This document shows, piece by piece, positions 9,209 to 17,443 of a stretch of 64,000 nucleotides of DNA. The notes below the pieces were generated by a model that searched no databases, was not told where the DNA came from, and saw only the letters and a list, made by a program, of their open reading frames with translations. How positions within the stretch are numbered: position 1 is the stretch's first letter; each line of letters begins with the position of its first letter. This DNA is from Actinomycetota bacterium (GTDB lineage: Bacteria > Actinomycetota > Actinomycetes > Propionibacteriales > Propionibacteriaceae), in NCBI GenBank assembly GCA_020161015.1, contig JAIUOT010000011.1, positions 1-64,000 on the forward strand, written 5' to 3'. The translations under genes and the position numbers were made by a program.

Positions 9209-10939
9209 TCACGGGGTGGCGGTGGCCGTCGAGGTCGGGTCGTCGGTGGGCGGCGTCGTCGGCGGCAGCTCGATCGACACCACGAGTTCCACCGTGACCG
9301 TCCGCTTCTGCATGGTCAGGGCCGCCGGCTTCTGCTCCAGCACCATGCCGGGCTTGCCGGCATCCTCCCTCGTGCTGATCCGGATCTTGGTGAAGCCGGC
9401 GTCCTTCAGCACGGCGACCGCCTCGTCCTCGGTGAGCCCGTTGGTGACCAGCGGCATCTTGCTCATGCCCGTCGCGTAGTACACCGTCACACGCGTGTCG
9501 AGCGTGACCATGGATCCCGGCGCCGGCTCGACGCTGAGCACCTCGTCGGCCTTCGCCGTGGCCGGCTCGGTGTCCGCGGGCACGGCGGTGACGTCCTTGA
9601 AGCCGTTGTCGGCGAGTTCCGTCAGCGCCTCGTCCTTGTCCATGCCGACCAGCGGAGGGATGGCCGCCTTGGACGGGCCCACGTTGACGGTGATCTCCAC
9701 CTCCGTGCCGACCGGCACGGAGCTGTCCGGCGCGACGTTCTGCTCGGTGACGCGGCCCTTCGACGTGTCGTCGGGCCCGTTCACCTGCACCACGCGGGGC
9801 TGGAGCTTGGCGGCGATCAGCGTCTGCTCCGCCTCGGCCTGGAGCCGGTCCACGACCCGCGGCACCGACACGGTCTCCACCCGGTTGGCGTTCAGCATGA
9901 AGTAGATCCCCACGCCCGCGGCCACCAGGATCAGGGCCACCAGGAACGCCACCACGCCCCAGCGGCGACGCGGGGTCGGCTCGAGGGCACGGGTGGCCGT
10001 GTGGTCGGACGGTTCCAGCACGGTGGTCGCCTCGGCGGCGCTCGCCGGCGCGGGGACGGCGGCCACGACCGGCGGCCGGGCGACCACGTCCTGGCCGGCG
10101 AGGAGGCGGCCGATGTCGGCGCGCATGGCCGCGGCGGTCTGGTACCGGTCGGCGGGATCCTTGGCGAGGGCCTTCAGCGTGATCGCGTCCATCGCCGGGG
10201 TGATCTCGGGATCGAGGTGGCTCGGCGGCACCGGCGCCTCGCGCACGTGCTGGTAGGCCACGCTCACCGGCGAGTCGCCCTGGAACGGCGGGCGACCGAC
10301 GAGCAGCTCGTAGAGCAGGCAGCCGGCGGAGTAGATGTCGCTGCGCGAGTCGACGGTCTCGCCGCGCGCCTGCTCAGGGGAGAGGTACTGCGCTGTGCCG
10401 ATGACGGCGGCGGTCTGGGTCATCGTGGCCGAGGTGTCGGCCACCGCGCGGGCGATGCCGAAGTCCATCACCTTCACCTGGCCGGACGGCGTGAGCATCA
10501 CGTTGGCGGGCTTGATGTCGCGGTGCACGATGCCGGCCTTGTGGCTGTAGCTCAGCGCCTCGAGCACGCCCTGGGTGAACTCCAGCGCCTTGCCGGGCAC
10601 GATCTGGCGGCCGGTGCGCAGGATCTCGCGGAGCGTGTGGCCCTCGACGAGCTCCATGACGATGTAGGGCACCTGGACCCCGGAATGGGGATCGGCCTCC
10701 TCGCCGGTGTCGTACACGGCGACGATGTTGGGGTGGTTCAGGCCGGCGGCGGCCTGCGCCTCGCGACGGAAACGGGCCTGGAAGGTCGGGTCGGACGCGA
10801 GATCGATGCGCAGCTGCTTCACCGCCACCTCGCGCCCCAGGCGCAGGTCGCGGGCCCGCCGCACCTCGGCCATGCCACCACGGCCGAGCACGGAGCCCAG
10901 CTGGTAGCGACCTCCGAGGAGCCTCGGTTCGTCGGTCAT
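9209..10939 (-). CDS. pknB: PASTA-domain serine/threonine protein kinase PknB
   Basis: A 576-residue receptor kinase. The kinase domain covers about residues 11-280: glycine loop LGRGGMAEV, Lys41, catalytic HRDIKPAN (Asp141), DFG at 159-161. A single transmembrane helix (about 328-349) is followed by three extracellular PASTA repeats and a Pro/Thr-rich tail. PASTA domains sense muropeptides or lipid II, and PknB controls cell-wall synthesis and division. It is the last gene of the leftward fhaA-fhaB-pstP-rodA-pbpA-pknB cluster. Its antagonist phosphatase and its FHA readers are in the same cluster. No pknA lies beside it, unlike mycobacteria. The ATG at 10939 follows AAGGAAA. Confidence 0.95.
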   Translation of the reverse strand: MTDEPRLLGGRYQLGSVLGRGGMAEVRRARDLRLGREVAVKQLRIDLASDPTFQARFRREAQAAAGLNHPNIVAVYDTGEEADPHSGVQVPYIVMELVEGHTLREILRTGRQIVPGKALEFTQGVLEALSYSHKAGIVHRDIKPANVMLTPSGQVKVMDFGIARAVADTSATMTQTAAVIGTAQYLSPEQARGETVDSRSDIYSAGCLLYELLVGRPPFQGDSPVSVAYQHVREAPVPPSHLDPEITPAMDAITLKALAKDPADRYQTAAAMRADIGRLLAGQDVVARPPVVAAVPAPASAAEATTVLEPSDHTATRALEPTPRRRWGVVAFLVALILVAAGVGIYFMLNANRVETVSVPRVVDRLQAEAEQTLIAAKLQPRVVQVNGPDDTSKGRVTEQNVAPDSSVPVGTEVEITVNVGPSKAAIPPLVGMDKDEALTELADNGFKDVTAVPADTEPATAKADEVLSVEPAPGSMVTLDTRVTVYYATGMSKMPLVTNGLTEDEAVAVLKDAGFTKIRISTREDAGKPGMVLEQKPAALTMQKRTVTVELVVSIELPPTTPPTDDPTSTATATP

Positions 10940-11033
10940 CCGCAGTTTCCTTTCCACCGGGGTTCCCGGAGCCCTGTGGCGGCAGCGCAACGTGCCCATT
11001 GTGGCCGAAGCTGCCCGAACCGTGTGAAGCGCG

Positions 11034-12452
11034 TCATCGCAGCGCCTCGATCACTGCCTTGGCGATGGGGGCGGCCAGGCGTCCGCCGGCGATCTCCGTG
11101 GACGGGATCTCCGCGTCCTCGATGAACACGCACACCGCGACGGACGGGTCGTCCGCCCAGGCGGTGAACCACGCGTAGGGGTTGCGGTCGGGGCTGGTGC
11201 GGGCCGTCCCGGTCTTGCCGCCCACGGTCACGCCGGGGATCTGTGCCCGGAAGCCGGTGCCGCTCTGCACCACCTCGACCATCATCGACTGGAGCTCCTG
11301 GGCGTTCTGGTCGCTCAGCGCCACCGACTGCTGGGACGGGCGCGTCCGGCTGACCACCTTCAGGTCGCTGTCGAGCACCTGGTTCACGATGTAGGGGTCC
11401 ATCACGGTGCCGCCGTTGGCGATCGCGGCGGAGACCATCGCCATCTGGAGCGGCGTCGCGGCCGTCTCGTACTCGCCGATGGCGCTCATCGCGGTCTGGG
11501 CGGCGTCGATGTCCTCGGGGAACACGCTGGCTGCCGAGCCGATGTCGTCGAGGAACTTCGTGCCGAAGCCGAACTTCTCCGCCTGCTCGCGGAGGGCGTC
11601 CGCACCGAGTTCCGCGCCGAGACGGGCAAAGGCCGGGTTGCAGGAGACCTTCAGCGCCTGGGCGAGGGTGATCTTGGTCCCGCCGCAGCCGCCGGCGATC
11701 ACCTTGGTCGAGCCGGGCAGCTTGAACGGCGAGGCGTCCACCACGGTGTCGGCGCTCATCCCGGAGTCGAGGGCTGCGGCGGCGGTCACGAGCTTGAAGG
11801 TCGAGCCCGGGGAGTAGATCTCCCGGGTGGCCCGGTTGGCCAGCGGCCGGGCAGGGTCGGCGTTGAGCCGTTTCCACGCCTCTGTGGAGGCGGCCAGGTC
11901 GTGGGTGGCCAGGTCGTTGGGGTCGTAGCTGGGGTAGCTGACGAGGGTCTTGATGGCGCCGGTGGTGTAGTCGATCGCCACGACGGCGCCCTTGAGCCCG
12001 TCGAGGGCGTCCCAGGCCGCCTTCTGGGCCTTCGCGTCCAGGGTGGTCTCGACGGTCGCGCCGCGCGGGGTCGCGCCGGACAGGCCGTTGATCAGCCGGG
12101 TCAGGAACTGCGAGTCGTCCACGCCCGACAGCTCCGCGGAGTAGGACGCCTCCAGCGCCGACGTCCGATACAGGTAGGAGTAGAAGCCGGTCACCGGGGC
12201 GTACAGCTTGCCCTGGGCGTAGGAGCGCTGGAACTTGAACCGGTCCTTGACCGGCTTGGACTGCGCCACGGCGGTGTTGCCGACCATGATCGGGCCGCGG
12301 TCCTGCCCGAAGCGCGCGTCGGCGACGCGCCGGTTCTCCGGGCGCTCGTTGAGGTAGTCCTGCTGGCCGACGTAGAGGTAGCTCAGGTTCACCAGCAGCG
12401 CGGTGAACATGACCATCGCGGTCACCGCGACACCCCGGATCGGACGGTTCAT
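11034..12452 (-). CDS. pbpA: Penicillin-binding protein A (class B transpeptidase)
   Basis: A 472-residue class B PBP. One N-terminal membrane anchor (about residues 8-27) is followed by a dimerisation segment and the transpeptidase domain with STFK (Ser217-Lys220), SCN (270-272) and KTGTA (Lys413). It cross-links peptidoglycan outside the membrane together with the SEDS glycosyltransferase RodA, whose gene is immediately upstream and overlaps it by 4 bp. In mycobacteria PbpA is a PknB substrate. The same could hold here but cannot be read from the sequence. Confidence 0.95.
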   Translation of the reverse strand: MNRPIRGVAVTAMVMFTALLVNLSYLYVGQQDYLNERPENRRVADARFGQDRGPIMVGNTAVAQSKPVKDRFKFQRSYAQGKLYAPVTGFYSYLYRTSALEASYSAELSGVDDSQFLTRLINGLSGATPRGATVETTLDAKAQKAAWDALDGLKGAVVAIDYTTGAIKTLVSYPSYDPNDLATHDLAASTEAWKRLNADPARPLANRATREIYSPGSTFKLVTAAAALDSGMSADTVVDASPFKLPGSTKVIAGGCGGTKITLAQALKVSCNPAFARLGAELGADALREQAEKFGFGTKFLDDIGSAASVFPEDIDAAQTAMSAIGEYETAATPLQMAMVSAAIANGGTVMDPYIVNQVLDSDLKVVSRTRPSQQSVALSDQNAQELQSMMVEVVQSGTGFRAQIPGVTVGGKTGTARTSPDRNPYAWFTAWADDPSVAVCVFIEDAEIPSTEIAGGRLAAPIAKAVIEALR

Positions 12453-13978
12453 GCCGTGCCCCCGTCCCGCTCGACCCGCTGGGTGGACTCGTCGTCGGCC
12501 GGCGAGACCGGTGTCGCGGCCGGGCTGACGGGGCTCACGGCTGTGGCCGGCAGCGCGACGTCACCGGAGGGTCGCGGACGCGGCCCCGCCCCGTCCGCTG
12601 CCGCGGCGCCGGCGCCGACCGGGATCATCTGGGTGGTCTCCGCCTCCAGCCACTGGACGGGCTCGGGTGCGGCCACGACGGGGCTGCGCACCTGGTGGGT
12701 GATCACGAGCAGCAGGCCGATCATCACCCAGTTGGCCACCAGCGACGACCCGCCCTGCGACATGAAGGGGGTGGTGAGGCCGGTGAGCGGCAGGAGGCGG
12801 GTGACGCCGCCGAGGATCGCGAACACCTGGATGGCGAACACGAAGGACAGGCCCGCTGCCAGCAGCTTGCCGAACGGTTCCCGGGCGCCCAGGGACGCGC
12901 GCAGGCCCCGGGCGACGATCAGCCCGTAGATGAGCATGACCGCGCTCAGCCCGGTGATGCCGAGTTCCTCGCCGATGGCCGCGGCGATGAAGTCGGTCTT
13001 GGCCAGCGGGGTGAGGTTCGGCCGTCCCAGGCCCCAGCCGGTGCCGAACGCGCCGCCCCAGGCGATGCCGAACTGGCCGTTGATCACCTGGTAGTTCTGG
13101 TCGTAGTCGGAGAACGGGTTCAGCCACGAGGAGACCCGCACCTGCACGTGGCCGAAGAACAGGTAGCCGAGGTAGGCGCCGCTGACGAACAGCAGCGTGC
13201 CCAGGATCGCCCAGCTGGGCTTCTCCGTGGCCACGAACAGCATCATCACGAACAGCCCGAAGAACAGCAGGGACGTGCCGAGGTCCTTCTGGAACACCAA
13301 CACGGCCAGGCTGGCCAGCCACATCACCAGGATCGGCCCGAGGTCGCGCGGGCGGGGGAGTTCGATGCCGAGGAACCGGCCGCCGGCGAGCGCCAGCACC
13401 TCGCGCTTCTCGACGAGGTAGGAGGCGAACGCGATCGAGAGCACCAGCTTGGCCAGCTCTGCGGGCTGGAAGCTGTAGGTGCCGAGGTGGATCCAGATCC
13501 TGGCGCCGTTCTTCTCCTGCCCGATCACCGGCAGCAGCGGCAGCATGAGCAGGACCATGCCGCCGAGGAACATCGTGTAGGTGTAGCGCTGGAGGATCCG
13601 GTAGTCGCGCAGGAACACCAGCACCAGACCACAGGCGGCGGTGGCGATCGCCGTCCACATCAGCTGGAGCTCCGCGGAGTGCATCACCGGCGTGGTGCCC
13701 AGGTCGAGCCGGTGGATCATTGCCAGACCGAGGCCGTTGAGCAGCATCACGAGCGGGAGGATCAGCGGGTCGGCGTACGGCAGCCGCCACCGGACGAGCA
13801 GGTGCAGCCCGAGTCCGAGGCTCGCCAGGATGCCGAGGGCCCAGGGCCATTCGGGCGGCAGTTCGCCGTCGCGGTTCAGGTGGATCAGCAGGTAGCCGCC
13901 GATCGCGAGGAGGATCGCGAAGGCGAGCATGAAGGCTTCGACGCCTCGGCGCCTCCGGTAGCCGACAACGTCGCTCAT
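12449..13978 (-). CDS. rodA: SEDS peptidoglycan glycosyltransferase RodA/FtsW
   Basis: A 509-residue polytopic membrane protein with about ten predicted helices, the SEDS-family segment FHVQVRVSSW, and the C-terminal motif TPFMSQGGSSLVANW. SEDS proteins polymerise glycan strands from lipid II. The C-terminus has a long Pro/Ala/Thr-rich cytoplasmic tail. The start at 13978 shares one base with the pstP stop (TGATG) and the end overlaps pbpA by 4 bp, so the three are translationally coupled. RodA and not FtsW is chosen from the pbpA/pknB context. Confidence 0.94.
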   Translation of the reverse strand: MSDVVGYRRRRGVEAFMLAFAILLAIGGYLLIHLNRDGELPPEWPWALGILASLGLGLHLLVRWRLPYADPLILPLVMLLNGLGLAMIHRLDLGTTPVMHSAELQLMWTAIATAACGLVLVFLRDYRILQRYTYTMFLGGMVLLMLPLLPVIGQEKNGARIWIHLGTYSFQPAELAKLVLSIAFASYLVEKREVLALAGGRFLGIELPRPRDLGPILVMWLASLAVLVFQKDLGTSLLFFGLFVMMLFVATEKPSWAILGTLLFVSGAYLGYLFFGHVQVRVSSWLNPFSDYDQNYQVINGQFGIAWGGAFGTGWGLGRPNLTPLAKTDFIAAAIGEELGITGLSAVMLIYGLIVARGLRASLGAREPFGKLLAAGLSFVFAIQVFAILGGVTRLLPLTGLTTPFMSQGGSSLVANWVMIGLLLVITHQVRSPVVAAPEPVQWLEAETTQMIPVGAGAAAADGAGPRPRPSGDVALPATAVSPVSPAATPVSPADDESTQRVERDGGTA

Positions 13979-15354
13979 CAGCACTCCGTGGGCGCTTCCG
14001 GGGTGGTCGGCGCGGTCGGTGTCGGGGTCGGGGACGGGCTGCCGTTCGGCGTGCCGGTCGCGGCGGGCGTCCCGGTCGTGCCGGTGACCGACGGCGAGGG
14101 GGAGGTCGTGGCCGGCGTCGGGCTCGGGGTGGGGTTCTGGCGGTCCTCCCGCTGCTTGATGCAGGCCGCGGCCTTCTCCCGCAGGAAGTCCAGCGTCTGC
14201 TTCGCCCCGTCCAGCGACTCGGCCTGGAGGGTGCCGCGCACCTGCTCCTGGTAGTACAGCGGAAGGTCGGCGACGCGGGTGGTGTCGGGGACGACCACGT
14301 GCGACAGCGGCACGGAGAACACCTGCTGCGGGACGCCCTGGAAGATGGCGAGCGTCTCCTTGTCCGCGCCGAGGTAGTACTGGCGCTGGACGTAGGAGTA
14401 CCACGCCCAGCCGCCCGCGCCGATGGCGAGCAGCGGCAGCAGCACGAGGAGCAGCAGCTTCACCCGGGACGACGCGCGCCGTCGGGCGAGCGGGGCGTAG
14501 CGGATGAGCTCGGCGTCCTCCGGCCCGGGGCGCGGTCCCGCTGCGGGGGCCACCGGTGGCTGCTCGCCGGTGGTCTCCAGCGGGTTGTCCAGGTCGAGGG
14601 ACGCCGCGGCGCCCAGCACGCGGGCCGTGCCCTCCGGTTCGCCCTCGACGATGTCGGCGACGATGATCGTGATGTTGTCCTGCCCGCCCTCGTGGAGGGC
14701 CAGGTCGACGAGCGAGGCCAGCACGGCCTCGCGGTCGCCGTCCATGCGGGCGGCGATCACCTCGTCGGTGACGAAGCCGCACAGGCCGTCGGAGCAGATC
14801 ATCAGGCGGTCGCCCGCGGCGGCGTCCACCAGCTCGAGGTCGGGCAGGTGGTTGGGCTGGCCGTTGATGACCCTCAGGATGAGCGAGCGGTGCGGGTGCT
14901 CCAGCGCCTCTGCCTCGGTGATGCGTCCCTCGTCGACCAGCGTCTGTACCCAGGAGTGGTCGCGGGTGAGCCGGACGAACTCGCCGTCGCGGTAGCGGTA
15001 GGCCCGGGAGTCGCCGATGTTGGCCAGGCCGAGCCGGGAGCCGTCGAACATGGCCCCGCAGACGGTGCTGCCCATGCCGTCGAGCCGCGGGTCGGCCTCG
15101 GTGAGCTCACTGATCGCCGCGCCGGCCGCGTTGATGGCCTCCTCCAGCGCGTCCAGCATGTCCGCGCCGGTGCGCTCGGTGTCCACAGCCCTGAGCTCGC
15201 GGACGGCGATCGCTGAGGCCAGGTCGCCGGCGGCGGCGCCGCCCATCCCGTCCGCGACCACGAGCATCGTGGGGGAGACGTAGGCGGAGTCCTGGTTGTT
15301 CTTGCGGACCAGGCCGACCTCGGAGTGGGCGACGAAGCGCAGCGCCAGGGGCAT
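13978..15354 (-). CDS. pstP: PP2C-family Ser/Thr phosphatase PstP
   Basis: A 458-residue membrane-anchored phosphatase. The N-terminal PP2C domain (about residues 1-240) shows the metal-binding signatures VADGMGG, GDSRAYRY, MICSDGL and GGQDNIT. One transmembrane helix (about 300-320) follows, then an extracellular region and a low-complexity Thr/Pro/Ser tail. It reverses PknB phosphorylation. The ATG directly follows the fhaB stop with no gap, and the end overlaps rodA by one base. Confidence 0.95.
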   Translation of the reverse strand: MPLALRFVAHSEVGLVRKNNQDSAYVSPTMLVVADGMGGAAAGDLASAIAVRELRAVDTERTGADMLDALEEAINAAGAAISELTEADPRLDGMGSTVCGAMFDGSRLGLANIGDSRAYRYRDGEFVRLTRDHSWVQTLVDEGRITEAEALEHPHRSLILRVINGQPNHLPDLELVDAAAGDRLMICSDGLCGFVTDEVIAARMDGDREAVLASLVDLALHEGGQDNITIIVADIVEGEPEGTARVLGAAASLDLDNPLETTGEQPPVAPAAGPRPGPEDAELIRYAPLARRRASSRVKLLLLVLLPLLAIGAGGWAWYSYVQRQYYLGADKETLAIFQGVPQQVFSVPLSHVVVPDTTRVADLPLYYQEQVRGTLQAESLDGAKQTLDFLREKAAACIKQREDRQNPTPSPTPATTSPSPSVTGTTGTPAATGTPNGSPSPTPTPTAPTTPEAPTEC

Positions 15355-15837
15355 CTACTTCTCCACGCTCATCAGGGTGCGGCCGATGCGCAGCACGTCA
15401 CCGATCCCGAACGGGGTGGGCGCGCTGATGCGCTGGTTGTTGACGAAGGTTCCGTTGGTGGAGCCCAGGTCCTCGGCCTGGTAGCCGGTGGGGGTGCGCG
15501 TGAGGCGGGCGTGCCGGGTGGACACGTAGTCGTCCTCGAGCTGGAGCTGGCAGTCGGACGCGCGGCCGATCAGCAGCACCTCGCCCAGCGGCAGCTGGAC
15601 GCCGGCCTGGGCCCCGTGCGTGACGGTGAGGGTCCTGGGCAGCGCCTTGAGCGCGCGCCGGGACATCTTCGGCGTCCGCGCCTCCGGAGCCCCGGAGGGC
15701 GTGGACTGCGCGAGCTCGGCGGCGGTGACCTTGCGTCCGAAGATGTCGGTGCGGATCACGTTGCCGGTGAACAGGATGAACAGCCACAGCAGCGCGAGGA
15801 ACCCCAGCTTGAGGCCGAGGACGACGAGCTCAGGCAT
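15355..15837 (-). CDS. fhaB: Membrane-anchored FHA protein FhaB (FipA)
   Basis: A 160-residue protein. An N-terminal transmembrane helix (about residues 5-26) is joined by a linker to a C-terminal FHA domain (about 80-155) with GRASDCQL, STRHARL and LGSTNGTFVN, the phosphothreonine-binding loops. It tethers phosphorylated partners to the membrane near the division site. The end abuts pstP directly and the start overlaps the fhaA end by 8 bp. Confidence 0.94.
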   Translation of the reverse strand: MPELVVLGLKLGFLALLWLFILFTGNVIRTDIFGRKVTAAELAQSTPSGAPEARTPKMSRRALKALPRTLTVTHGAQAGVQLPLGEVLLIGRASDCQLQLEDDYVSTRHARLTRTPTGYQAEDLGSTNGTFVNNQRISAPTPFGIGDVLRIGRTLMSVEK

Positions 15838-16543
15838 CGGACACCGGCGACACGATCGCCAGCCTGGTGGACCCGATCTCGATGCGGCTGCCGAGGGTGA
15901 GGGTGGCCTGGCGGGTGCGCTGCCCGTCCACCGTGATGCCGTTGGTGGAGCCGAGGTCCTCGATGGTGATCTGCTGGCCGCGCCCGGTGCCCACCACGCC
16001 GATGCGGGCGTGCAGGCGGGAGACGCCCGGGTCGTTGATCCGCAGGTCGGCGTCCGTGCCGCGGCCGATGGTGACGCCGGGCGGCGTCAGCGGGTGGCGC
16101 ACCCCGTTGACCTCGATCACCAGGTTGGCCGCCCGGATCTCGCTGGGCGTGGCCTCCTCCGCGGCGTCCACGCCCGCGACGGCCGCGGAGGTGATGGTGA
16201 ACCGGCCGACCGGCAGGCTCGCGTCGAGGCTGTACTCGATCATCACCGGGCCGTTGAAGATGTAGCCCGACTCGGCGGCGTAGTCACGCAGCTGGGGCGC
16301 GATCTCGGCGTTCAGGGTCTTGCTGTAGGGGGTGAGGCGGTCGTAGTCGTGCTGGGAGAGCCCGATGGTGAACTCGTTCGGCACGAGCTTGCGGTCGCGG
16401 CTGAGGAGCTTGGCCTCGGAGTCGAGTTCCCGCTGCAGCCGTGCGGTGATCTCCACGGGCTGGACGTCGCCCTTGAAGGCGCGCGCGAAGGCCCCGCTGA
16501 CGGCGTTCTCGAGCTTCTTCTCGACGCGGTCGAAGACCCCCAT
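15830..16543 (-). CDS. fhaA: FHA protein FhaA (DUF3662 plus FHA domain)
   Basis: A 237-residue cytoplasmic protein. The N-terminal DUF3662 domain (about residues 1-115, beginning MGVFDRVEKKLEN) is followed by an FHA domain (about 150-235) with IGRGTDADL, VSRLHARI and LGSTNGITVDG. In mycobacteria FhaA binds phosphorylated MviN and regulates lipid II export. This version has almost no linker between the domains. It is the first gene of the leftward cluster. The start has GGGAGGGGGAG just upstream. Confidence 0.94.
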   Translation of the reverse strand: MGVFDRVEKKLENAVSGAFARAFKGDVQPVEITARLQRELDSEAKLLSRDRKLVPNEFTIGLSQHDYDRLTPYSKTLNAEIAPQLRDYAAESGYIFNGPVMIEYSLDASLPVGRFTITSAAVAGVDAAEEATPSEIRAANLVIEVNGVRHPLTPPGVTIGRGTDADLRINDPGVSRLHARIGVVGTGRGQQITIEDLGSTNGITVDGQRTRQATLTLGSRIEIGSTRLAIVSPVSDA

Positions 16544-16774
16544 CCGCTCCCCCTCCCGTGATGGTCGACTGATGGCTCGGCGCGCTCAAGACTATCCAGC
16601 GCCGAACGACCAGCGTACGCGACGGCCCCGCTTGGGCACTCAGACTCCAGTCGGGGATGAGGGTGCCGCACGGATGATTCGACGCTCCCGGCCCCGCGGC
16701 CGGTGGCAGCCGGCGGTTCGGAGCCGACCCGGCACCTGTGCTAACCTCTTCCGGCTGGCTCCTCAGGGAGTCGG

Positions 16775-16857
16775 GCGCGAGTGGCGGAATGGCAGACGCG
16801 CACGGTTCAGGTCCGTGTGTCCGAAAGGACGTGGAGGTTCAACTCCTCTCTCGCGCA
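16775..16857 (+). tRNA. tRNA-Leu(CAG)
   Basis: An 83-nt cloverleaf with a long variable arm (class II). The acceptor stem GCGCGAG pairs with CTCGCGC, with discriminator A at 16857. The anticodon stem CACGG/CCGTG holds the loop TTCAGGT with anticodon CAG at 16808-16810. The T-arm contains GGTTCAACTCC. CCA is not encoded. The 3' end is the likely integration site of the element that follows, because xis and a tyrosine integrase begin about 380 bp downstream. Confidence 0.95.
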
Positions 16858-16966
16858 CTTATTGGTCGTGTGCCCCTGACGAGGGCAAACAGCATTTGAC
16901 AAGCAATTTCACCCCGATTCGGGATTCGCTCAGACATACCTACGAGAGCCCATCGGGGGTACTTCC

Positions 16967-17006
16967 TGCCCCACGTCTGCCCCACATGCCCCACGTATGC
17001 CCCACG
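16967..17006. repeat. Four TGCCCCAC direct repeats beside the attachment site
   Basis: TGCCCCAC starts at 16967, 16978, 16987 and 16998, with steps of 11, 9 and 11 bp. All copies face the same way, about one helical turn apart. They lie between tRNA-Leu and xis, where arm-type integrase sites or Xis sites are expected. I infer that role from position. Confidence 0.6.
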
Positions 17007-17022
17007 GGAATGGCACATAATG

Positions 17023-17042
17023 GCATACCCACAGGGGTATGC
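17023..17042. promoter_or_regulatory. Inverted repeat in the att/xis region
   Basis: GCATACCC-ACAG-GGGTATGC is a perfect 8-bp inverted repeat with a 4-nt loop. It follows the TGCCCCAC repeats and lies about 150 bp before the xis promoter motif. It may be a recombination-protein or repressor site. No gene lies across it. Confidence 0.45.
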
Positions 17043-17190
17043 GTTGAAGAACCTCTAGCGTCTCCGTGGACCCCCGCGGTATACCCCCAGCCTTGTCCAT
17101 TCCTGTGCCCAAGGCTTCAGCGGCGAACCCACCTGACCAACGGTGCGGCGGTTCGCGCCGAGACATTCATCGGATTGCTCGGCCCTGCCC

Positions 17191-17222
17191 TGTCCGGAAC
17201 GAGGCCTCCCGCCGGCTTAAGG
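17191..17222 (+). promoter_or_regulatory. Shared ICE promoter-like motif, copy 1 (before xis-int)
   Basis: TGTCCGGAAC, 13 nt, GGCTTAAGG. The second box ends 18 nt before the xis ATG, with an AAGGAG Shine-Dalgarno between. The same two boxes with the same 13-nt spacing precede three other operons of this element. GGAAC resembles an ECF-type -35 and GGCTTAAGG occupies the -10 position. Confidence 0.75.
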
Positions 17223-17240
17223 AGTCAGGAAGGAGCAGCC

Positions 17241-17432
17241 ATGCCCGCACAGCGCTACGAGACCATCGCCCAGGCCTGCGAACGGACCGGGATCAGCCGC
17301 AACACCCTGCGCAGGCGGATCGCCACCGGAGAACTGCCGGCCTTCATGACCGGACGCCGCATCCTGCGTCTGCGGCCCGAGGATGTCGACCGGCTTCTCA
17401 AGCCCCGCTACGGCCGGCCGATCGCGGTCTGA
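17241..17432 (+). CDS. Excisionase-like helix-turn-helix protein (Xis)
   Basis: A 63-residue single-domain protein with a MerR/excisionase-type winged helix (TIAQACERTGISRNTLRRRI, then LPAFMTGRRILRLRPEDVDRLL). Such proteins bend att DNA and steer tyrosine integrases towards excision. It has AAGGAG 7 nt before its ATG, is preceded by the shared promoter motif, and is followed 11 bp later by the integrase. The two are therefore co-transcribed. Confidence 0.88.
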   Translation: MPAQRYETIAQACERTGISRNTLRRRIATGELPAFMTGRRILRLRPEDVDRLLKPRYGRPIAV

Positions 17433-17443
17433 GGTCAGTCCCG

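Noticed and set aside
16967-17006. TGCCCCAC repeats as a CRISPR array
   Set aside because: The repeats are 8 bp and about 10 bp apart, with no room for spacers. They fit protein-binding sites.
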